Shown here: positions 57,621 through 64,000 of the stretch, one piece after another | How positions within the stretch are numbered: the first letter of the stretch is position 1 | Layout: each line of letters opens with the position of its first letter | DNA from: Yinghuangia seranimata | GTDB taxonomy: Bacteria; Actinomycetota; Actinomycetes; Streptomycetales; Streptomycetaceae | Assembly (NCBI RefSeq): GCF_029953285.1 | Contig: NZ_JASAOI010000046.1 | Span: forward strand, 62,001 to 126,000 | Reading direction: 5' to 3' | DNA: 64,000 nucleotides | Program-made: the position numbers and the translations under genes | Notes under the pieces: generated by a model | Databases searched by the model: none | The model's input: only the letters and a program-made list of their open reading frames with translations | What the model was told of the DNA's origin: nothing

Positions 57621-57989
57621 ATGGCTCTGGATCCTCAGAAGCGCGCGGAATTCGTCAATGCCTACACCCGTGCGCTGATCAACGCGTGGTCGAGTGAGGA
57701 ATACGCGGCGCGGCTGTCCACCGACCCGCGCTCGGCGCTGGCCGAGGCCGGCCTGGAACTCCCGGCCGACGCCGAGGTCGTCATCGTCCGCACGGTGCCC
57801 GACGGCAAGCAGGACGGCAACCTCGACGTCCAGGTGGACTTCTGGGAGGTCGGTCTGGCGACCGGCCGCTACGAGTTCCACATCCCCGAGACCCCCATGG
57901 TCGACACCGCCGAACTCAGCGAGGGCGACCTTTCCGACGTCGCGGCCGGCGGCACGTACTGCTGCTGCCCGTGCTGCTGCTGCACCTGA
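57621..57989 (+). CDS. RiPP precursor peptide: nitrile-hydratase-like leader with Cys-rich core
   Basis: 122 residues from ATG 57621 (GAGGAG 8 bp upstream). The leader resembles the nitrile-hydratase-derived NHLP type: MALDPQKRAEFVNAYTR, WSSEEYAARLSTDPRSALAEAG and a beta-rich second part (LDVQVDFWEVGLATGRYEFHI). It ends LSDVAAGG, a double-Gly cleavage motif at residues 110-111. The core is TYCCCPCCCCT (112-122): seven cysteines and one proline in 11 residues. No YcaO cyclodehydratase or lanthipeptide synthetase is in the window, so the core chemistry is unknown; the surrounding oxidases and the ABC exporter suggest modification and export. Precursor identity is inferred from architecture. Confidence 0.82.
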   Translation: MALDPQKRAEFVNAYTRALINAWSSEEYAARLSTDPRSALAEAGLELPADAEVVIVRTVPDGKQDGNLDVQVDFWEVGLATGRYEFHIPETPMVDTAELSEGDLSDVAAGGTYCCCPCCCCT

Positions 57990-58054
57990 TATCGGGACCC
58001 GTCCCCGGCCGACGTTCTTCGGCGCCGCCCGCCATGCCGGAAAAGAGGGAAGCC

Positions 58055-59038
58055 GTGCGGAAGAACGTCGGCCGGGACCCCGTGGTCGTCCGCGGACTCA
58101 CCAGGAACTACGGGAAAACGGCCGCGTTGCGCGGCGTCGACCTCGAGGTGCGGCGCGGCGAGGTGTTCGCGCTCCTCGGCCCCAACGGCGCCGGGAAAAC
58201 GACGACCGTGGAAATCCTGTGCGGTGCGCGCGGGCGCACCGCGGGCGACGTGCGGGTCCTCGGCTGCGACCCGGCCGAGGACCGGCGCGCGTGGCGCGCC
58301 AGGATCGGCGTCGTCCCGCAGACCACCGGCGCGTTCCCGGACCTGACGGTCCGGGAGGTCGTCCGGTCGTTCGCCGCGATGTACCCCGCGCCGCTGCCGG
58401 TCGACCGTGTCCTCGACATGGTCGGCCTCGCCGCGCGCCGGGACACGCTCACGAGCACGCTGTCGGGCGGGCAGCAGCGCCGCCTCGATGTCGCGGTCGG
58501 GGTCGTGGGCGATCCCGAACTGCTGTTCCTCGACGAACCCACCACGGGCCTGGACCCGGCCGCGCGGCGCGAGGCATGGGAGCTGGTGCGGTTCTTCGCG
58601 GCGCGCGGCACGACGACGCTGCTGACCACCCACTACCTGGACGAGGCCGAGGAACTCGCCGAACGCGCGGCGGTCATCGTCGCCGGGCAGGTCGTGGCGT
58701 GCGGCGGCCTGGCGGACCTCGGCGGGCGCGGACACCGGCCCGCCACCGTCGCGTTCCGCGCGTCCGGCGCGCTGGCGGGACGGGCGATGCCGGCCGGGCT
58801 GCCGGGCGACGCGCGAGTGGACCGGGACGGCGATTCGGTCGTCGTCCACACGGACACCCCCACCGCGGCGCTCGCCGCGCTGCTGCCGTGGGCAGCCGCC
58901 GCAGGCGCTCTGGAACTGCCCGAACTGCGGGTGCACCGCGCCACGTTGGAGGAGGCCTACCTTGACCTGATCGGTGTGCGGAACGCCGCGCACCCGGGCG
59001 ACGGCACCGACACCGACGGGAAGGAGCGCGCCGCGTGA
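58055..59038 (+). CDS. ABC transporter ATP-binding protein (RiPP exporter)
   Basis: 327 residues from GTG 58055; GAGGGA 4-5 bp upstream makes this better than ATG 58034. Walker A LGPNGAGKTTTVEIL (42-50), Q-loop VVPQTTGAFPD, signature LSGGQQRRLDVAVGVVGDPELLFLDEPTTGLDP (split: LSGGQ 136-140, Walker B 156-162), H-loop LLTTHYLDEAEEL. DrrA-like, with a C-terminal extension of about 90 residues. Pairs with the next gene (GTGA overlap) as an exporter for the core peptide. Confidence 0.92.
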   Translation: MRKNVGRDPVVVRGLTRNYGKTAALRGVDLEVRRGEVFALLGPNGAGKTTTVEILCGARGRTAGDVRVLGCDPAEDRRAWRARIGVVPQTTGAFPDLTVREVVRSFAAMYPAPLPVDRVLDMVGLAARRDTLTSTLSGGQQRRLDVAVGVVGDPELLFLDEPTTGLDPAARREAWELVRFFAARGTTTLLTTHYLDEAEELAERAAVIVAGQVVACGGLADLGGRGHRPATVAFRASGALAGRAMPAGLPGDARVDRDGDSVVVHTDTPTAALAALLPWAAAAGALELPELRVHRATLEEAYLDLIGVRNAAHPGDGTDTDGKERAA

Positions 59039-59937
59039 TGCCCGCGTCGACCACCAGGCCGCGCGGAGGCGGCCGTCCGGAGAGGCCGAAGGGGCCGGAC
59101 GGCCGCACCGCCGCGCCGCGCACCGAGCCGGCACCGCTCCGCGGCGGACTGTGGCGCGCGTGCGCGGCCCGTTCGTCCGTCGAGCTCAAAGGCTTCTTCC
59201 GCAACAAGCAGTCGCTCGTGTTCACGCTGAGCTTCCCGCTGCTGCTGCTCGTGGTCTTCGGTGCCATCTTCAAGGGCAAGGCCGCCGGGACCGACACCGA
59301 CCTGCGGCAGATGTTCATGGCCGGGACGATCGCCGCGGGCGTGATGAGCACCGCCTTCTCCGGCCTGGCGATCAGCGTCGCGATCGAGCGCGACACCGGC
59401 CTGGTGCGCCGCCTCGCGGGTACACCGATGCCCAAGTCGGCCTACTTCGTCGGCAAGTTGGTGCGGGTCGTCGTCACGACGGTGCTGGAGACGGCGCTGC
59501 TGATGACCGTCGCGATCGGGGTGTTCGGGCTGCCGCTGCCGGCGACCGGCGGGCGGTGGTTCGTCCTCGGCTGGGACCTGACGCTGGGCACCGCGGCGTG
59601 CACGCTCCTCGGCTTCGCCTACAGCGCGCTGATCCCCAACGCCCGCTCGGCCGCCGCGGTCGTCACACCGGTGTTCATGGTCATGCAGTTCATCTCCGGC
59701 ATCTTCTTCCCGTTCCACGAACTGCCGCCGTGGATGCAGGAGATCGCGGCGTTCTTCCCGCTCAAGTGGATGGCCCAGGGGCTGCGGTCGGTGTTCCTGC
59801 CCGACTCGTTCACCGCGGTCGAACCCGCCGGTACGTGGGAACTGGGCCGCACCGCGCTGGTGTTGGCGCTCTGGACGGGTGCCGGCCTCGTACTGACCGC
59901 CGCGACCTTCCGGTGGCGCGGCCCGAGGGTGCGGTGA
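59035..59937 (+). CDS. ABC-2 type permease
   Basis: 300 residues from GTG 59035 (AAGGAG 8 bp upstream, GTGA overlap). Cytoplasmic N-tail then six membrane segments; SVELKGFFRNKQSLVFTLSFPLLLLVVFGAIF and VIPVFMVMQFISGIFFPFHELPPWMQEIAAFFPLKW-type ABC-2 features (DrrB-like). Forms the export channel with the ATPase encoded before it. Confidence 0.9.
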   Translation: MMPASTTRPRGGGRPERPKGPDGRTAAPRTEPAPLRGGLWRACAARSSVELKGFFRNKQSLVFTLSFPLLLLVVFGAIFKGKAAGTDTDLRQMFMAGTIAAGVMSTAFSGLAISVAIERDTGLVRRLAGTPMPKSAYFVGKLVRVVVTTVLETALLMTVAIGVFGLPLPATGGRWFVLGWDLTLGTAACTLLGFAYSALIPNARSAAAVVTPVFMVMQFISGIFFPFHELPPWMQEIAAFFPLKWMAQGLRSVFLPDSFTAVEPAGTWELGRTALVLALWTGAGLVLTAATFRWRGPRVR

Positions 59938-59968
59938 ACCCCGCACCGGGGAGGGAGACGAGACGGCG

Positions 59969-61198
59969 ATGCCCGTGACCGTGCGCCTGCCGGAGCACCT
60001 GACGCATCCGTTCGCGCCCGCCGGGCGGGCCGATCCGTACCCGGCGTACCGCTGGCTGCAGACCCACGATCCGGTCCACCACGACCCGTCCACCGGCATG
60101 TGGCTGGTCACCGGGCACGCGGACTGCGCCGCCGCGCTGCGCGAGCCCGGGCTGTCGGCGCAGCAGGGGCAGCGGGAGCGGGCCCGCGACGACGCCCTGC
60201 CGCCGTCGATGCTGACGACCGACGGCGCGGAGCACCGGCGGCTGCGGGCGCCGGGCGCGCTGCTGCTCGGGGCGGGGGCGCTGGCGTCCGTGTGGAGCGG
60301 TGTCTCCGCCGAGATCGGTGCGCTGGTGGACGAGTTGACGCGTACCGGCAAGGAAGTGGACGTGGTCGCGGACATCGGGACGCCGCTGTCCACGGGGGTG
60401 TTCGCGCGGCTGTTCGGTCTGCCGGGCGAGGACCGCGCGGCGTTCGCGGCGCTGGCGCAGGCGGCGTCCGTCAACCTCGACCCGCTCGCCGGACCCGCGG
60501 CGGCCGCACGCGGCCGGTTCGCGATGGGCATGCTCACGCGCACGCTCGACGCGCACGCCGAACGGCTGCTCGCAGCCCCGGTCGGGACGGCCTGTCCGAT
60601 GGCGGCGCTCGTCGCCGACACCCGGCTCACGCGCGCGGAGGCGCTCGGGATCCTGGCGCTCGCCGTCGTCGGAGGCTGGCAGCCGCTGGCGGAGGCGACC
60701 GGCAACGCGCTCGCCAGGGTGTCGCGTTCCCTGGTGCTGCGCGGGGGCCTGGCGGCCGCGAACGAGCGGACCGCGTTGCGCTACGCAGACGAACTGCTGC
60801 GGCTGGAAACGCCGATCCCGTTCACGGCCCGGGTCGCCGTGCGGGACGTCGCGCTCCCGGGCGGGACCGTTCCGGTCGGGGCCAGAGTGCTCGTGGTGCT
60901 GGCCGCCGCGAACCGCGACCCTGCGGTGTACGACCGGCCCGACGAACTCCTGCCGGACCGCGACGCGGCACCGCACCTGGCGTTCGGAGGAGGCGGGCAC
61001 TACTGCCTCGCCGCCCAGCTCGTCCGGCAGGCACTGGCCTCGCTGCTGCCCGAACTCGCCCGCAGGTTCCCGCACATGGCGGCGTCGGCGGCGCCCCTCG
61101 ACTGGGACACGTCGCGGCTCGTCCCGAGACGGCTGCGGCGGCACGCGGTGCGGCTCACGGCGGACGAACCGGCGACGAGGGTGGAGGGACGCGCATGA
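59969..61198 (+). CDS. cytochrome P450-like protein with divergent I-helix (RiPP locus)
   Basis: 409 residues from ATG 59969 with GGGAGG-type RBS upstream. Heme loop FGGGGHYCLAAQLV (Cys346) and K-helix ELLR (275-278) are intact, but the I-helix AGxxT is replaced: LAVVGGWQPLAEATGNAL around residues 231-247. The Met/His-poor heme environment and unusual I-helix suggest altered oxygen activation or a non-monooxygenase role. Coupled to the FAD oxidoreductase by ATGA overlap. Confidence 0.82.
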   Translation: MPVTVRLPEHLTHPFAPAGRADPYPAYRWLQTHDPVHHDPSTGMWLVTGHADCAAALREPGLSAQQGQRERARDDALPPSMLTTDGAEHRRLRAPGALLLGAGALASVWSGVSAEIGALVDELTRTGKEVDVVADIGTPLSTGVFARLFGLPGEDRAAFAALAQAASVNLDPLAGPAAAARGRFAMGMLTRTLDAHAERLLAAPVGTACPMAALVADTRLTRAEALGILALAVVGGWQPLAEATGNALARVSRSLVLRGGLAAANERTALRYADELLRLETPIPFTARVAVRDVALPGGTVPVGARVLVVLAAANRDPAVYDRPDELLPDRDAAPHLAFGGGGHYCLAAQLVRQALASLLPELARRFPHMAASAAPLDWDTSRLVPRRLRRHAVRLTADEPATRVEGRA

Positions 61199-62604
61199 GC
61201 GGGCGGACCAACGGGCGGACGACACACGTCGTGGAGGCGACGACCGTGCGGCGGCTCGCCGCGGGTACGGCCGGCGATCCGCTGGACGTGCTGGTGGTCG
61301 GTGCCGGCGTTGCGGGCCTGGCGTGCGCGGCCCGGCTCGCGTCCGCCGGACTGCGGGTCGTGGCGTACGAGGCGTCCGGACGGATCGGCGGGCGGATCCG
61401 CAGCCACCTGCCGGACGACGGCACACAGGCGTGGGAGCTCGGCGCGCAGGTGGTGCACGGGGACCGCAACCCGGTGCACGCGATCCTGGGCGGGGGCGGC
61501 CCCACGCGGACCGAGGGGGGAACGGTGCCCGGGGTCAGGCCGGGTACCGCCGGGGCGCCCGGAGCCAGGCCGGGCGCCGCCGGGACACCCGCCCTCACCC
61601 CCGTCCCGCGCGACATCCGTGCCCGGGTCGTCGACGGCGGCATCGCCCGCGACATGGGCGTCCTCGCCGCAGGGCGCCGCGCCCCGTGGGTGTTCGAGCG
61701 AGCGCTGCTCGCCGACCCGGACCTGCCCCTCGGGCTCACCGTGGACGAATGGCTGCTGCGGCAGAACCCGACCGCCGACGAACTGCGGGCCTGCCGCGCG
61801 TGGTTCCGGCAGAACCAGGGCGCCGACCCGGAACGGCTCAGCGCGTACGGCGTCGCCGCCATGCTGCGCGGTGACCGGAGCGGCGTCGGCGAGTTCGCGG
61901 TACGCGGCGGCTTCGAGGCGCTGCCCCGTCACCTCGCGGCCGGGCTGGACGTCCGCCTGAACCGTCCCGTCGCCGCACTGCGGCACCGGCCCGGCCACGT
62001 CGAGGCCGACACCCCGGACGGAACCGTGCACGCGAGGGCCGCGGTCGTCGCCGCGCCGCCGTCCGTCGTCGCCTCGGGGCGCCTCGCCCTGGATACCCTG
62101 CCCGCCGACAAGGCCAAGGCCGCCGCCGAACTTCCCCTCGGCGACGGCTTCTGCGCGCTCGTCACGCTCTCCCGGCCCGCCCCGGCCGCGACCGTCGTGC
62201 TCGACCTGGACGGCGTCGCCGGCTTCGTCACGTGCCGGGCCGGGCGCCCCGAGGTGTCGGTCGTCGCGAAGGCCGGCGCCGCCGACCGGGCCCGGCAGGC
62301 CGCGGCGGACCCGACCGGACTGGCCGTCCTCCTGGCGACCGCGCTGCCGTGGACGCTCGGCGCCCGCGTCGTCGCCGTGGAGACGGCCGACTGGGGAACA
62401 GAGCCGTGGATCGGCGGCGCGTTCACGGCGCCGCTCGCCGGAGCCCCGGACGCGTGTGCGCGTTGGGCCGAACCGGTGGACGAGACCGTGTACTTCGCGG
62501 GCGAGGCGACCGTCACCGACAGCGGGCCGCCGTGGGTGCACACGGTGCTCGCGGGGGCCGAACGGGTGGTGCGGGACCTGCGGCAGGCGGTGGTGCGGCG
62601 ATGA
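61195..62604 (+). CDS. FAD-dependent oxidoreductase (flavin amine oxidase-like)
   Basis: 469 residues from ATG 61195 (ATGA overlap). Dinucleotide-binding VLVVGAGVAGLACAARLASAGL (GxGxxG 36-41) and the second motif VAYEASGRIGGRIRS; C-terminal EATVTDSGPPWVHTVLAGA fits the flavin amine oxidase/protoporphyrinogen-oxidase-like FAD region. A Gly/Pro-rich insert lies at about residues 100-140. It could oxidise Cys or another residue of the modified core; function is inferred. Confidence 0.82.
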   Translation: MSGRTNGRTTHVVEATTVRRLAAGTAGDPLDVLVVGAGVAGLACAARLASAGLRVVAYEASGRIGGRIRSHLPDDGTQAWELGAQVVHGDRNPVHAILGGGGPTRTEGGTVPGVRPGTAGAPGARPGAAGTPALTPVPRDIRARVVDGGIARDMGVLAAGRRAPWVFERALLADPDLPLGLTVDEWLLRQNPTADELRACRAWFRQNQGADPERLSAYGVAAMLRGDRSGVGEFAVRGGFEALPRHLAAGLDVRLNRPVAALRHRPGHVEADTPDGTVHARAAVVAAPPSVVASGRLALDTLPADKAKAAAELPLGDGFCALVTLSRPAPAATVVLDLDGVAGFVTCRAGRPEVSVVAKAGAADRARQAAADPTGLAVLLATALPWTLGARVVAVETADWGTEPWIGGAFTAPLAGAPDACARWAEPVDETVYFAGEATVTDSGPPWVHTVLAGAERVVRDLRQAVVRR

Positions 62605-63617
62605 ACGACGCGACGTCGCCCCCTGCGGGAGTGCCCGTGCCCGTGCCGGTGCACACCGGATGGCACCTGATCGCCTTCACCACCGAGCTGACCGGACCCG
62701 TCACGCCGCTCGCACTCGGCCGGAACCGCCTCGTCGCCGTGCGCGGCGGCGAAGATCCCTCCCAAGTACGGGTCTTCGACGCGACCTGTCCGCACCGCGG
62801 TGCGCACCTCGGGTACGGCGGCAAGCTCTCGGGCGAGCACCTGATCTGCCCGTTCCACGGCCGCCGCATCGCCCTCGGCGGTTCCGACCCGCGCCGGTCG
62901 GCGGCCGAACACCCCACGATCACGTGGGGCGAGGCGGTGTTCGTACGACTCGGCGACGACCCCGCCGACGACCGGGGGTTCACCCGGGCGGTCAAGGAGC
63001 TCAGCTCCTCCTACTCACTGGTGGGCGCGGTCTCGCAGCCGGTGTCGGCCGACCCGGCGCTCGTCGTCGAGAACGCCTTCGACCTCGACCACTTCACCGC
63101 GCTCCACAAGGTGCCCAGGATCCGCGAAGTGCGGATGTGCCCGGACGTGAGCGGCGAACTCGCCGTCGAGGCACGGTTCATGATGACCACGTCGCCCTGG
63201 CGCGATGATCGCGGTCGCGAGCAGGTGCGCTGGCGCATCGCGACCACGGGCGTCGTCACGTGGGACTACCAACCGCGCTTTTACGCACGGGCGTTCAGCC
63301 CAGGCGTCGTGGTCACCGAGTTCGGCCCCGACGGCGACGTGCACGTCATCGTGACCGGAGCCGTCCCGGCCGCGCGCGGCGGGAGCACGGCGCGCGTCGC
63401 CGTCGGGGTCCGGGCCGGCCGCGAGGCGGACCTGCCGATGCTGGTCGTCGGCAGCAAACGGGCGCTGGCCGAGGACGCGTTGATTTGGGACCACCTGGAC
63501 ACCACCGCCCCCGCGCACTACGGCGCGCGGGACCGGCCGGTGTTGGCGTACCACGCGTTCTGCCGGGGCTTCGGCGACGTCGGCGCCCCCGGGTGCGGGG
63601 AAGGCGGGCGGCCGTGA
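62601..63617 (+). CDS. Rieske-type mononuclear-iron oxygenase (RiPP locus)
   Basis: 338 residues from ATG 62601 (ATGA overlap). Rieske [2Fe-2S] ligands CPHRGAH (C63, H65) and CPFHGRR (C83, H86); the mononuclear iron site appears as NAFDLDHFTALHKVP (Asp161/163, His164, His169). The catalytic domain is otherwise divergent. Likely a hydroxylase or desaturase acting in the same pathway as the P450s. Confidence 0.85.
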   Translation: MNDATSPPAGVPVPVPVHTGWHLIAFTTELTGPVTPLALGRNRLVAVRGGEDPSQVRVFDATCPHRGAHLGYGGKLSGEHLICPFHGRRIALGGSDPRRSAAEHPTITWGEAVFVRLGDDPADDRGFTRAVKELSSSYSLVGAVSQPVSADPALVVENAFDLDHFTALHKVPRIREVRMCPDVSGELAVEARFMMTTSPWRDDRGREQVRWRIATTGVVTWDYQPRFYARAFSPGVVVTEFGPDGDVHVIVTGAVPAARGGSTARVAVGVRAGREADLPMLVVGSKRALAEDALIWDHLDTTAPAHYGARDRPVLAYHAFCRGFGDVGAPGCGEGGRP

Positions 63618-64000
63618 CCGACCTGCACATCCGCACCCACGGCACCGGGCCCGCGGTGCTGTGGATCCACGGCTACACGATGGACTCCTCGACGTGGCGG
63701 CCCCTGTGGGACCTGCTGCCGGGCCACCGGCACCTCGGTGTGGACCTGCCCGGGCATGGGGCCTCCGGCCCCCTCGCCTACGGCACGACCCTGCCGGCGC
63801 TCGCCGCGCGACTGGCCGAACTGGCCGACGACGAGGACGCGGTGCGCGTCGTCGCCCTGTCCTTCGGCTCGCTCGCGGCCCTGCAACTCGCCGCCGACCA
63901 CCCGGACTCCGTCGAACGCCTCGTCCTCGCGGCCCCGACCGTCGCCGGCGCCCCGCCGGACCTGCACGCCGCCCGCCGCTACCGCGAACTGGAGCTCCTG
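63614..64000 (+). CDS. alpha/beta hydrolase, runs off right edge (RiPP locus)
   Basis: At least 129 residues from GTG 63614 (GTGA overlap with the Rieske gene). Visible: oxyanion region WIHGYTMDSSTWRPL, LGVDLPGHGASG and the nucleophile elbow VALSFGSLAALQLA (GxSxG variant A-L-S-F-G-S). The catalytic Asp/His lie beyond the window, so family and substrate are uncertain. Probably a thioesterase/hydrolase of the locus. Confidence 0.75.
   Translation, partial: MTDLHIRTHGTGPAVLWIHGYTMDSSTWRPLWDLLPGHRHLGVDLPGHGASGPLAYGTTLPALAARLAELADDEDAVRVVALSFGSLAALQLAADHPDSVERLVLAAPTVAGAPPDLHAARRYRELELL

Overview
The window is about 70-75% GC, with strong third-position G/C bias, GTG/ATG starts and many 4-bp ATGA/GTGA gene overlaps. 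Together with a five-gene conservon, a DUF6230/DUF6114 pair, Tat-exported phospholipase C and three terpene/P450/RiPP-type modules, this points to a filamentous actinomycete, most likely Streptomycetaceae or a close relative. Genus cannot be fixed from sequence reading alone.

Layout. 1-7.7 kb: cut-off TetR regulator, DUF6230 + DUF6114 + membrane protein operon, signal peptidase I, phosphocholine-type phospholipase C, and a TerD-CAP fusion. 7.8-19.6 kb: tRNA-Leu(GAG), about 600 bp without a convincing gene, then a four-gene, 11-kb co-directional operon (DUF6603 protein, two large proteins I cannot assign, and a protein with phage-tail-fibre-like repeats), closed by a strong bidirectional hairpin. 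19.6-25.8 kb: secreted amidohydrolase with a discoidin domain, divergent TetR/AraC regulators, RecQ helicase. 26.5-31 kb: conservon cvnA-B-C-D-E, whose P450 lacks the ExxR motif in the CYP157 manner. 31.1-33.6 kb: sesquiterpene synthase plus P450. 33.8-42.2 kb: aerobic benzoyl-CoA (box) degradation genes (amidohydrolase, benzoate-CoA ligase, boxB, boxC), a divergent PaaX-type regulator, and 3-hydroxyacyl-CoA dehydrogenase plus enoyl-CoA hydratase. 42.4-54.9 kb: mostly housekeeping or accessory genes (DHFR-like reductase, SnoaL-like/TetR pair, KatG, an HTH-NACHT NTPase that looks like an antiphage sensor, APC permease, Gfo/Idh oxidoreductase, arylamine N-acetyltransferase, YjbR-like protein). 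54.85-64 kb: a RiPP-like biosynthetic locus running off the right end.

The two most notable systems are: (i) the RiPP-like locus, centred on a 122-residue precursor with a nitrile-hydratase-like leader ending in AAGG and an 11-residue core containing seven cysteines, surrounded by two P450s, an FAD oxidoreductase, a Rieske protein, a methyltransferase, an alpha/beta hydrolase and an ABC exporter, with no YcaO or lanthipeptide synthetase visible; and (ii) the DUF6603/tail-fibre-like operon, which resembles a large surface or particle assembly of unknown role. Function assignments are from reading motifs and remembered families; no database search was run.
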